A stretch of 64,000 nt of DNA from Adineta steineri (lineage: Eukaryota; Rotifera; Eurotatoria; Adinetida; Adinetidae). The stretch covers positions 62,001 to 126,000 of the forward strand of contig CAJNOI010000201.1 in the NCBI GenBank assembly GCA_905250115.1, written 5' to 3'. This document shows, in pieces, positions 1 through 11,292 of this stretch (positions are counted from its first letter, which is position 1; each line of letters opens with the position of its first letter). Both the position numbers and the translations under genes were made by a program. The notes beneath the pieces are model-generated. The model saw nothing but the letters and a program-made list of their open reading frames with translations. It did not search any database and was not told the DNA's origin.

Positions 1-1
1 T

Positions 2-1273
2 TTACTTTATTTATTTCGTTTTTTTATTCGTGATATTGAACAACAATTAGAAAAAAATAAATGTCAAGTACCTATACGTGTTTATCGTGCCCAAGTTATG
101 TCCAAAGGTGAAATACAATTACTTCGAAAATCTGTTGGAAAAATTATTTCAATGAATTCATTTCTTTCAACAAGTTTAAGTCGTCATCGTGCTCGTTCAT
201 TTCTCTCATTAGTTGATGTTACACTTGATGTTGAACAAGTATTTTTTGAAATTGATGCTGATCCACGGATTGAAAATATCAAACCATTTAGTAATATAAC
301 AGCACTAAGTTATTATCCTGATGAAGAAGAAATTCTTTTTATGGTTGGATCAATATTTAAAATAAATAAAATACGTAAAGATAGTCATGGAATATGGATT
401 ATACAAATGAGTTTATGTTCATTTGATGATCATCAATTACAATCACTTTTTCAACATATGAAAAATGAACCGGGAGAAAAAGAAACAAATCTTTTAAAAT
501 TTAGTCGAATACTAAGAAAAATGGGCAAATTTGAATATGCTGAAAAATATCTTCTTCGTTTAGTTAATCAACTTACACGTGATCATCCAGATATTGTTGA
601 TTGTTATTTTCAATTGGGTAGTGTCGCATATCATAAAGGTGATTATGAAGCAAGTTTAAAATGGCATAGAAAATTACTTGAATTTGATATGCAAACATTA
701 GATGTTGATCATCCACGTATGGCATCAAATTATAATAGTATAGCTACTGTTTATGCTCAAAAAGGTGATTATGAAGCTGCATTAGATGCATTCAATAAAG
801 CATTAACAATTTGTAAACGAATCTATGGAGAAAATCATTATGATGTTGCTTCATGTTTAAATAATATGGGTAATGTGTATCAGAAAGAAAAAAGATATTA
901 TGATGCATTAGATTTTTATCAAAAATCACTTGCTATTTGGGAAAAATGTCTTCCGGATAATCATCCACATCTTGGTGATTCATATGGGAATATCGGTGTA
1001 CTACAACGATTTCTAGGTAACAAAGATCTATCATTAGAATATTTTCAAAAATCACTTCAAATTCGTACGAAATCTCTTCCTGCACAACATCCTGATATTG
1101 CATTTACATTGAGAAATATTGGACTTGCGTATGAAGATAAAGGTGATATTGATCGAGCATTAGCTTACTATAAAAAAGCAGCAGCAGTTCTTCGTTATTC
1201 ATTTATTTCAACTCATCCATATGTTACAGAGATTACAAATGACATTCAACGTGTTTCAAATAAACAAAATTAA
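2..1273 (+). CDS. ART-TPR protein, left-arm allele (5' part outside window)
   Basis: This is the C-terminal portion of an ADP-ribosyltransferase-TPR protein. An open frame enters from the window edge (LYLFRFFIRDIEQQ...) and runs to TAA at 1273; the Met at 98 is internal. The complete allele is at 59035-61115. Motifs of the arginine-specific ART fold (R-S-E type) are visible: VYRAQ just before position 98, FLSTSLS about 25 residues after the internal Met, and the acidic DEEEILF cluster about 50 residues later. TPR units of the kinesin-light-chain type follow (for example YNSIATVYAQKGDYEAAL and LNNMGNVYQKEKRYYDAL). The encoded 391 residues from position 98 appear identical to the right-arm protein. 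The likely role is mono-ADP-ribosylation of a protein partner chosen through the TPRs; the substrate is unknown. Confidence 0.88.
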   Translation, partial: LLYLFRFFIRDIEQQLEKNKCQVPIRVYRAQVMSKGEIQLLRKSVGKIISMNSFLSTSLSRHRARSFLSLVDVTLDVEQVFFEIDADPRIENIKPFSNITALSYYPDEEEILFMVGSIFKINKIRKDSHGIWIIQMSLCSFDDHQLQSLFQHMKNEPGEKETNLLKFSRILRKMGKFEYAEKYLLRLVNQLTRDHPDIVDCYFQLGSVAYHKGDYEASLKWHRKLLEFDMQTLDVDHPRMASNYNSIATVYAQKGDYEAALDAFNKALTICKRIYGENHYDVASCLNNMGNVYQKEKRYYDALDFYQKSLAIWEKCLPDNHPHLGDSYGNIGVLQRFLGNKDLSLEYFQKSLQIRTKSLPAQHPDIAFTLRNIGLAYEDKGDIDRALAYYKKAAAVLRYSFISTHPYVTEITNDIQRVSNKQN

Positions 1274-2440
1274 GTTTTTCTTTTTCTTTTTCTTTGATTG
1301 TATAAACAGCTTCAGTTGTATATTTCAAAATAAATAAAACTATTTGTACAAACTTCACACAATGTTAGTATTTGTAGTACTCAAACATACACATAATTAA
1401 TTATTTTAAATATTCATTGATGATTATCGAATTATAAAATACGTCATTTTCTATTTCAATTTCACGTGATTGTATCAAACTGTCTATTTGATTTTTTTGT
1501 ACAATTCTTGATGATAAGATATTATACGAGTTTGGATTATATCATGCCCTCCATACATATTCAAAAATGATATTACCAAAAACAGTTATCGTCAAAAATG
1601 TCAATGTGAAACTATATATATATTTGTACTGGTTTTGTAAAGTTGAAAAAATAGAAAAAGTCCTATTATTTCAATCTATTGATAAGAACGTCTGACTTTA
1701 TCAAGAAGTATCTATTCAAGTATACTAAAAGTTCTCACTACCAGGGACGTCCTCAGAGGGGGATCGATTTCCTCCCCCCCCCCCCCCCCCCCCCCCAAAA
1801 CAAAAACAAAAACCAAAGGGAGCGAAAAAGAGGAAAGTATAAAAAAAATTAAAAAACCTTTTTCATTAATAAACTTTTCTCCAAATTCGTCAACCCCCCC
1901 CCCCCCCCGAAAAAAATTCTGCGAAATGCCTATTGACTGAGGTGTTTAAAGAATTTTTTTTCGATGAGTTGATTTATTTAGAAACAGGATATTAAATATA
2001 CTAATATTCTAGAGCCTTTCGAATGATATATATATAGTAAATTCCGTTTTCATAAAATTTCGAAGGTATTAAAATCAATTTGCACAATTAAAAAAAAGTT
2101 TTTTTTCTTACATACTTCAATAATATTCTAATGCATACAATATAAAACTCGAAAAAAAATTCATTTGAAAAAAGGCTTTCTCTACAACGTAATTTGTATA
2201 GTACTTGTGCCCCACCCATCAATAGGAACAAATTATATCACAAAATAAAAAATTGTTAGTTACGATTGGATGAATATTATTAATGACTCACATATCTATT
2301 TTATGCTTATTATTATACACATGTATATCAAGATAAAATACCTTGTTGTCTATTAAGAATAAGAAAAAAGCAATAATTTTTATATTGAGTTATTTATTGT
2401 GTCTCATACTCGGTAACCTATCAGTAGAAAAATATTCTCA
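1274..2440. other. Intergenic, holds a hAT-type MITE
   Basis: No gene is supported. Apart from the element at 1742-1932 the region is AT-rich spacer, and the same spacer is recognisable in the right arm (57859-59034). Confidence 0.7.
1742..1932 (+). mobile_element. hAT-type MITE, left-arm copy
   Basis: This is a short element with long homopolymer C tracts (about 1770-1796 and 1894-1908). Its right-arm copy (58382-58563) preserves terminal inverted repeats, CAGGGACGTCCGCA against CAGGCACCTCCGCA; here they are decayed (CAGGGACGTCCTCA, and the complement of TGCGAAATGCCTA). CAGG termini with an imperfect 8-bp flanking duplication fit the hAT superfamily. It is present at the same place in both arms, so the insertion predates their divergence. 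There is no coding capacity. Confidence 0.65.
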
Positions 2441-5267
2441 ATGGATGAATTAAATTCTAATCGAAATGATAAAACAACAGTAACAAATTCGGAAGAATCT
2501 TCATTTATTCTTCAATCAAATTTAAATGATAGTCAACATAATGAAAATTATCAATATAAATTAAAAGCACCTTTGCGTATTTCACAAACATATGAAAAAG
2601 ATTTTTTTGATAATGTACGTTTAATTTATTCATTGAGTTTTTGTAAATTATTTTCTTTTATTTATAGTATCATATAAATTATTGTGGTAAACTTGAACAT
2701 GAAGGTTTATTTATAGCTTCTATTCGATCAATTCCAATAGAAATAAATGATATAGATAATAAATCAACATCTGATTATTTAAAAATAAATAATGATGAAG
2801 AAGAACATCAACTAGTTCGAGCTCTTATTCGGTAAGAAAAATTTTATTTTTACTATGACATATATATTCATATCATTTCGTTCAAGTACAATGAATAACA
2901 ATTATGACGTATCAGATAAAATAAATATCAAAAATGAAAAAAATATTTTACATAGTTTATTTCAAAAAGCTCAATTATCATCTATTCAACATTATGAAAT
3001 TATTCATCATATCAAAGTATGAAAATTGTTATTAACTTTTTGAAATGAACAGATAAAATTATTGCTTTCGAATAGTTTCTTATATTTATACTTATAACGA
3101 TTAGATAGATCAATAGCGTAGATAAAAATCATTGAAATATCTGGTTATTTGATTTTTTTTTTCGAATTACAATTAGATTTTCTATTTATGGCCTAGAATA
3201 AATTGTTTGTGTATCCGCACTTCGCTGATTAGGCCAAAAATTAGGTAATGATATAAAAGGAGTTTTTTTATACGGGTTGACTGAAGGATAATCGATTTCG
3301 TTGAGCTCGAATCTGATGTTAGTTTTTAAAAGTTGTTTACACAAAGAATTAAGGATCAAGATGTTCAATATGAGATAACTAAACACAGCGATATTTGAGA
3401 TAATTATCGACGATAATTCGTATTCATTAAGATTGAGTTTTTTATTGATTTGTAGAAAGCATCTTCAGTCAGTGTAAAGTATACTTTAGTGAAAGAAAGA
3501 ACCATGGAAACCTACTGTAATATTAAGTAAGTAATTTATGAATTAGTACTAATAAAGAGAACGAGCATTATATTATTCCATCAATAGACTTGCTTTATCT
3601 TTTCTTCAATTGAAACTGCCATTGCTGGTGGTTTGCAATATTTCAACCGTATAGGCATACCAACAGAAAAGCTGAATAGTTACATTTCGAGAATATGAGT
3701 AGGATGAAGTCGTACATCTTCAAGAGAAAAGTAAATACCATCTATCAACCGTTGATATAGTAGAACAGAAGTGAATGACGGATTTTTCGAATTTTTCATC
3801 CAATGACCACTTAAATCATAGCCATTAGAAATCCCTCCTTCTAATTTTCACTCTAGACCTATATTTATGAATACTCCTTTGAAACGATTACATTTCTATT
3901 GAATGTGTACTACTAATTTTAATTTATTTATATTAAAGGCCAATGAAAAACTTCTTGAATTTGATAAATATATTGATGATCAATATTCAAATAAGATTGG
4001 TTTTATTTTTCAACGTTTAAATCAAACAAATGAAAATGAAATTTTAAGTAATAATGATATGTCCATCGAAATGAAGAATTTTCTAACTTTAATAAGTGAA
4101 CGTATTGAATTAAAAGATTTTAATAAATATCGTGGTGATCTTGATATAAAAACAAATGAACATGGACTTTATTCTTATTTTACATTCTATGAAAATCATC
4201 AAATAATGTTTAATATTGCACCAATAATTCCATCGGAAATCAATGATAAAGAATTTATTCATCGAAAAGGTTTAATTGGTAATGCATTATTATGTATAGT
4301 TTTTCAAGAAGTTGGCAGTAGATTTCAACCCGATTTTATTCTTGGAAAAATGATACAAGTTTATATTACAGTTCAACCAATAGAAATTAATTCTCAACTT
4401 CATTATAAAGTTAGATTAATAATCAAAATAAATAAGTTTTCTTTCGTTATTTGTTGGTTTTTTTAGATAGAAATTTGGCGTCGTTGTGATATTGAATCTA
4501 TTGATAAACCATCTGGTGGTATTTATAAACATGATGAAACATTTCGAACTTATTTTCTTACATTAATATTAAATACAATGAATATTATTTTAAAAAAAGA
4601 TGTTTTTCAATTACGTATTGTTAATCAAAGAGAACGTTCAAAAAATGAATTTATTGCAAGACTTTCGCAATTTTTTTCTTCATACTCATTTCAACAAAAT
4701 AATAATATTCAACAAATTGATATACAAGAATCTGATGATGAACATAAATCAAAAACTTCGAATTCACATCGTTATAAGAATATAATACCGAAAATTAAAG
4801 AAACATTTTCCAATAGTCAAGTAAGACAACATCATTCGGCACCAAATACTGGTATGTTAACAAAACCTTCATCAGCAAATATGAAACGAAATTCATGGGT
4901 AAGATATATTAGAAAGAATTTTATGAAGCTTTTTTTTCTATTCTAATTTTAGAATTCTCTTGTTCCAACCCCACAATCAAATAATGACCATGAATCTTTT
5001 TTATCAATTGTTAATCGTATATTACGTCAACAGGATACTTCGAAATCAGAACCATCATCAATAAAATCAGTTTCATTGCTAGTCCCCAATAAAATTGATC
5101 CTATTGAATCAAATACTGAAAAGTAAATAAGCAAAACTTTTTACAATATATAATAAGAACTTTTTTATTATTGTAGAACATCAACAAATAATACAAATTC
5201 AAGTACAGAAAACAAAGAATATACTGACTTTCCATCAGCTAATAATAATGAAGAATTAACTATATAA
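2441..5267 (+). CDS. Rap1GAP-like GTPase-activating protein, left-arm allele
   Basis: Seven exons join in frame to 543 aa: 2441-2614, 2668-2831, 2887-3016, 3939-4409, 4467-4898, 4953-5122, 5177-5267. The Rap/Ran-GAP domain lies mainly in exon 4. YRGDLDIKTNEHGLYS is followed by the core GLIGNALLCIVFQE, which aligns with the family core IGND-IV-VVFQ; the Asn of IGN is the expected 'asparagine thumb' that drives Rap GTP hydrolysis. FQPDFILGKMIQVYITVQP matches the F-PD-I-S-F-H--V-VQ stretch. The Ser/Asn-rich tail contains HHSAPNTGMLTKPSSANM, like the low-complexity tail of Rap1GAP. The expected role is switching off Rap-type small GTPases in adhesion or junction signalling. Intron 3 is unusually long (about 920 bp). 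The N-terminal ~110 residues are not recognised. The right-arm allele is at 55008-57858. Confidence 0.85.
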
Positions 5268-5508
5268 GCATCAAAATAATAGTACTAGAATTAAACGATT
5301 GATAATTGTATAAATGTAGTACTAACCACGCAAACCGTATACATTCTTATTTTTTCAAATATAATTTTTTTTTGAAAATGTTAAACTGCTGGTTATTATT
5401 TATTTAGAATAAGTAGTACAAGAAAAATGCGCCTTACACTATCGCGCTTATCAATAGATACTCCATATTTATAATGCAGCAGCTGTTTGAAATTGTTGCA
5501 TTGTTTGA

Positions 5509-5775
5509 TCATGAGGGACAATCTTACTTTGATCGCCTATGCGGTTTTGTCTTTAGTTAAGTCATCACATGCCTCGATGAAGAGGTTCCTTCTTTCTTTT
5601 TTTTTATTATTTTAGTATACAACAGATTAGTATTTCTAGAGTTGAAAATTTTCTTCTATACGTTTTCCTTCTCCTGTTGCCGATGTTTTTCTTAAAGCTC
5701 AGTTTGTGATAAGACGGTCAGCGCCTAATGACGAATTCGTCATAAGAAATAAATAAAGCGTTTATCAAAAAAACA
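5509..5775 (+). mobile_element. Left-arm-only insert with 19-bp target duplication and A-rich 3' end
   Basis: The 19-mer AAATTGTTGCATTGTTTGA occurs at 5490-5508 and again at 5776-5794, bracketing 267 bp absent from the right arm, where the 19-mer occurs once (complement near 54772-54790). The 3' end carries an AATAAA signal (about 5750) followed by a short A-rich run. A long target duplication with an A-rich 3' end is the signature of LINE-driven insertion, so this is a SINE, a 5'-truncated non-LTR element or a retrocopy. No ORF or tRNA-like A/B box was recognised. Confidence 0.75.
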
Positions 5776-5894
5776 AAATTGTTGCATTGTTTGAGTAATT
5801 ACAAAGGATACAAATTAAATGGCCAATTTTTTATTCAAAATGATCAGTAAAAGCGATCAGTAATTTATTATGAATTATCAGTAAAAACTTCAAA

Positions 5895-5940
5895 CTGGGT
5901 GTGGGTGGATAAGAGATGGACACTCACACCCACCCTCAAG
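5895..5940. repeat. TG-rich hairpin, left-arm copy
   Basis: CTGGGTGTGGGTGGAT is followed, after a short AAGAGATGGA loop, by CACTCACACCCACCCTCAAG, forming an imperfect inverted repeat. The right-arm counterpart (54641-54732) is expanded into a longer minisatellite. Similar hairpins occur elsewhere in the window. Confidence 0.6.
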
Positions 5941-6624
5941 ATTTAAATAGTACCCATTACAAAGAAACGATATTTATATTTTTCTTTCTCAATGTAACCG
6001 TGATACATAAAAGAGAGAATTAAGACTTATTGCGAGAATCGAATATCTATGAGCCAATTTCTTTGACTGAAATTCTATAGGAATTTCGAATTTATTTTGT
6101 CTTAAAGTTTCTATCGCAAAGTAAGTTGCTTCATTTTGAATTCTTTATCTAACAGACTACTATTACTAATTATCTGACATAGAAATATCTACAAAATTTA
6201 CTTACAATAAAACCGCATTCCATGTACTTTAACGAGACCACTCTCGATAACATCATCGTTATTATCTCTCATGAATATATAATATGTATGTCTTCCTCTC
6301 CTGTCATCAACGTCATTTTTTCTCCAAATAAACAATAACCAGTGCTAATATATACTTTAAAGTATCATACTTCTCGCTTCAGATTGTATCTTCAATAGGC
6401 CGCTTATAAATAATTTTTACATATTCAAGTCTACTACTACTACGCGATAATAACATCTGGTAGAATATGCATGAAACAAATTAGACAAAATCTGTCCTAG
6501 TAGATCGACTCCATTTTTGATCATGGAAGTATTCTAAAACATGAATGTATTTCAATAATTTTATATTATATTTTCATTTTCTATGAATTTCTAATAAAAT
6601 TAAAATCTATTATACAATTATATT

Positions 6625-7419
6625 CTAAGTATTAATTGGTATATTTGTAACTTGTTGTTCTGTAGTCATATCTGATTTTTGTTCATCGATACTTTCTTCA
6701 AATTCAGCAAAACGTCGAGCTAATTTTGCTAATAAATCAGTTTGTTGAGAAATTTGTTCTGTATGTTGTCGAATTTGTTGAGCTTGTTGATCAACAATTT
6801 CGATTAACATTAAACATGTTCGACACTTTAAAAATAAATATAAAATATTTTTTCTTTTCAATTAAATTTTGTTTCTATTACTTGATTTGATTGTTCATGA
6901 ATAGATTCATTGGATATTTGTTCAATAGCAGGCATTATTGGTTCATGAATAATTTCTTGTTGTCCAATAATTGAAGATGATGATGGATATGTATGAATAG
7001 TTGATACTCGTCTAAGAATTTTATTTAGAAAAGACAAAAAAAGCGAAAGTAAAGAATTTTACTGATGAACAAAATCTGTTTCAACTGTTGAAATTGAATG
7101 AATAGATGAATGTGTTCGTCGTACAGATGATTGTTGATCAGAAAATGTTGTTATATATGGATGATTACGATGAGATTGTTGATGATGAACTGGACATGGA
7201 TTATCATAATCAGCTAATTGAAGACGAATTGCATCAATAGGTTGATTTGATATCGATTTTGATAGATGATTAAATGTTGTCAGTGGTCGATTAATTGGAA
7301 TTTTATTCATATTCTAAAAAATGAAAATATTATTTAAAAATAGAAATATTTAAAATAAATTAACTTACTCCACCATTAGTAAATTGTTGTCGAAACGGAC
7401 GACGATGCGTCCAATTCAT
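6625..7419 (-). CDS. Small coiled-coil protein, left-arm allele, function unknown
   Basis: Four exons on the minus strand join in frame to 210 aa: 7419-7369, 7313-7063, 7011-6882, 6825-6625. The N-terminus is MNWTHRRPFRQQFTNGG. The middle is rich in His, Ser and Gln. The C-terminal third (IVDQQAQQIRQHTEQISQQ onward) has the heptad-like spacing and Gln/Glu richness of a coiled coil, after a CRTC pair of cysteines. No known domain was recognised. The right-arm allele (53072-53865) keeps every splice site and frame with a few substitutions (for example TFNHL against TYHGL), which supports a real gene. The Rap1GAP-like gene converges on it. Confidence 0.72.
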
Positions 7420-10400
7420 AGTTAATTTTAATGAGATTAATCTAGATTTTACTTATCCATGGATTATACTACCCGCACATTCCATTGATTGGTTTATTGT
7501 TATAAAATATTATTTTAAACGAAGAAAAAATTTCAAATAATTCATTTTGTATAATAAAAAAATAATTATAAAATTTTATTGAATTTTTATTTTAATAAAA
7601 CGACATCTATCGTATGAGAAGAATTAAAAAAATCCGACATAAATTCTAAGCTTCCTGATAGAAATAAGATATAATCAGTATTAAAAGAAATGCATGACTT
7701 ACGTAAAAACCAACAAGCATGGTTTTATAGAATTAAAGTACATATTCTTTCGAATAAATATATCTCACAGTGGTATTTATCCACTCTATTGATTAGATAT
7801 AGAGAAAATTATTTACGTGTTTTTGAAAAGAAAAGATGAAAATGCGACTGTTTCTTCTCCGCCCATCGTAGTCTTAATTATAATCAATACCAAATTACGA
7901 CATTATACGATTCAGCTTTATTCTACTGAATTATTTATCACATCATGCTATTAAATTTAATTGTCTGGAATATTCTAATAAGGATATTAAATTACTCATT
8001 TTCCGAACTATATCGGGTGAATAGGTATAATTTGTGGACAAAACCTATTCAGGGATACTAATGATGACTTCAATTTATATTAACGATAAGTACCGTTTTT
8101 TTTATTCGGTTCAAACGACTAATCGATTAGCTACGGTCACTAATAAACTCGGTTTCATTACTTTTGCATCCCTAGAACTACTAAAATAGATGACTCGCCT
8201 GATCTAGTAAATTAATTCCTTCCTTTCTTTTTATACAAAAAAATTTTCTAACATTGACTTTTCCTTCCGATAGGAAAATGAAACTATTAAATCTTACATT
8301 ACATTCATGATTTTGACATACATATTTATAAAATAATCTTACGACATAACATTATGCATGATAAATTTTAAACAAATCCATATTTTATTCGATAATATAT
8401 AGTATAACAACTCATGATCTCTTCGTTATCAATTATTAATCTTCTTATGACTATGTCACGATGAATTCTTTGATTTAGCTTAGTATAAATTGACCTAGAC
8501 TGTAATCCGAAGCGTATATATTATTATTTTGATTTGAAAAAAACAAATGATTTTCATGGGAAACATTCTTCATGTTATGATTGTTTGTCTTGAATATCTA
8601 TTTGATTAGTTTTGTCTATATTAACGATGGCGTTAATAGTGTTGTTGTTCTTCTTCTTCTTATTATCAACAATTTTCTTCTGTCTTTTTACCACACAAAC
8701 TTCTGTTATGTTAAAAATTGACATATTCTTTATACATGAATAGTATTACTAAGTATGACAATAAAACTATTTCTTTAGCGTCCTATTACATTAATGTTTG
8801 CTGTTTAATGTTGAGTAAAATTAACAGAAAACCTCCGCATATTCTCCCTAATGATTTCAATTATTAATTTTTCACAAGTATAATTTCATATTATATTCTC
8901 GATTACATGAAATAATTAAGAAAATATTTTCTTATTTTATATAATAGAGATGAATATAGCGTTAGCACATTTTTATTAGTTTTTTAAAAATAATATCTAA
9001 GTCAAGGTTATATGATATGCAAAAAAAAATGTTAATAATACTCATTAATAATCTAAAAACAATGTGAAAGTACCATGAGATTCTTCTATACTGATGAATT
9101 CCTTAAGGCTAACATTCTTTTTCTCTCTCTCTCTCTATCTCAATGCAAGTGTTTCCATCAGTCTTGTAAATAGGCAAGTCAATTTCCGGTTAACACCATA
9201 TTATACACATATGATGTGTTATATGACAAAACTAGAATAAATAATATATAAATCATATTTTTCAAGACTCATAAAAGAAGATTAGAAGATAATAATAATA
9301 ATAATGATAATGCTGTTTTCTATCGTTTGACAGATATACCATACTTTTGTTAATGAAAATATGTAATTATAAAACAAGAAATTGTACTTCCGTTTGTCGG
9401 ATATATCGTACTTTTGTTCGAATAATAAAAAAAATTTTGATGACGTTTTTACTTCAATATTAAATGTAAAGAAGTCCATTCTGGTCATGAATAAATATTT
9501 TAGATATTATTCTTAATAATGTCTTAACAAATAAAGTACGTATATTTTGTAATTTGCCTATTTAGTTTCTTATTATACGGTTGAATTGATGTATTAATAT
9601 AAATACATTGTTTCTGATTGATAAGAACTATATATTCATTAGTGTAGTTAAATCATACTAAAAGTAGGAATACTTTGTTTTTTTTGTAGACATTTTGTTA
9701 GTGATGATTAATTTTATCGTTCGTGAACAATGTCTCTCGAGAATTTCTTACGATGAATGATAGTTTTCTTTCTATTTGTTTTTTAGAAAAATGTGTAAAA
9801 GGCATCTGACACGTATAGAATAGTTGAATTTACATTTGTTATTCTATATTAATAGCTCCATGATATATAACTATTGACAAAATGTATTATGTGTTGACAA
9901 AATAGATTCTTTTTGTCTTTTCCGTAAAAAAAACAATGTTTCTTTTGTCAAAATATCTCTCAACACTTGATAAATTCTCAAGAAGTATGTCAAAAAAACA
10001 GTTCAGGAAATGAGATAAAGAATAAAAGTACTATTCTCTATTTCTCTACTCTATAGCATTTCATATGATCAATAAAAAACCCGAAAAAAAAAGATTATGA
10101 AACAACACAAACTACTAATACTGACAGACACAAGTGTTATTTTATCTATATACGATTAGCAGTTGTCAGAATCTATCAAGATGAAAGTTCTCTTGAAATT
10201 ATTCCTTTGTGTATATCAAATATTGAATAAAGAATGAATGATCTATAGTTAGTTGAAATAGCTAATCTGGTTTTTTTTAGCTTTGAAAATAAGAATATTT
10301 AGCATATTTTTATCTTTACACATCTGTATTTATATAAATATATCAAAGACGTAAGGTTAATTATGCTATTGACAAGAATTGTTGACTTAATGTTTGTGAA

Positions 10401-11292
10401 GAAATATTTGCATATTAACTACGAAAAGATTGTCTCTTTTTTATGTTAATCTATTTAACCATGTGAATATTACTTCAAAAGATCATTCTCTAACTCTTAA
10501 TTTGATAACAAGTAGGTCTAAGATATTCATGAGTATACATTATTTGAAAAAACTGTGTATCAATATCCTGTAAAACTTTGTTGCCTTTATATGACTTTCT
10601 AGTGCAAATATTTCTTATCTACAACTTTATTCCGGAGGATAGATTAGATTAAAAAAAAGAGTCATCCATTATTTGATTACAACCCTAACCAATATGATTA
10701 TCATTAAGAACGAAAAAAATATATATATCGAATTTATTGCTTCAATAACTTTGTAAATATCAGCATAAGGCTTTTTTTTTCTTTTGTGTGGTCGTCAATC
10801 AAACAAACTCCTAATGATAGTATATCATATCAAATTTCATAATCTAACGATATCTTAATATATAAAAGAAAAAGAGTAAAGAACAATTAAATTCGATATG
10901 TCATTAATATCATTTTATGATCTAGGTGAAATTTAATGGAATGAATTTTATAAAGACAAGAAAAAGAAAGAATTGAGAATAAAATTATTAGATCTATAAC
11001 GTTTATAAATAGAGAGAAAAATAACGAGAAAGGAAAAAAAAAGAAACTGTGAATACTATGATTTATGTCGTCAGAACTGTCTATATGACATTGTCGTTTC
11101 CAGAAACATTCAGGAAAAAGAAAGAGAAACATAACGGACATGTATTGACTTAGAACTGAGAAAAAACGCTTGTTTTCTGTCATATAAGTAACTAGAAAAG
11201 CAAATAGAGCAATTCTTATTATATATGTACGTATATATATATATGTATATCTTTATTTCATCTCTCTAGATTTCGTTGATTAAAGCTTATCA
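7420..11292. other. Long intergenic region
   Basis: This is nearly 3.9 kb of AT-rich DNA with simple repeats (a TC run near 9121-9137, a TTC/TTG run near 8642-8664, an ATA run near 9290-9304). Short ORFs here change frame or length in the right arm (49165-53071) and are not supported. It may hold regulatory DNA for the receptor gene at 11293, but no defined element is visible. Confidence 0.6.

Larger units (their letters stand above)
5268..6624. other. Intergenic, holds retro-type insert and TG-rich hairpin
   Basis: This is the spacer between two genes whose 3' ends face each other. It contains the left-only insert (5509-5775) and a TG-rich inverted repeat (5895-5940). No supported ORF was found. 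Confidence 0.7.

Noticed and set aside
3186..3386. 66-aa minus-strand ORF inside the long Rap1GAP-like intron
   Set aside because: The right-arm equivalent is interrupted by stops and indels; no domain.
5899..5907. GTGTGGGTG as an internal telomeric repeat (TGTGGG)
   Set aside because: Only one unit is present and the motif is part of an imperfect hairpin; no tandem TGTGGG array.
7691..7840. MHDLRKNQQAWFYRIKVHIL-type ORF (right arm 52616-52798)
   Set aside because: The two arms differ by a frame-changing indel near the end and there are no flanking exons; at most a relic.
10887..11183. 98-aa minus-strand ORF with hydrophobic stretches
   Set aside because: The right-arm copy changes frame in a homopolymer after FFFF and ends differently, there is no domain, and it sits in AT-rich spacer upstream of a receptor.
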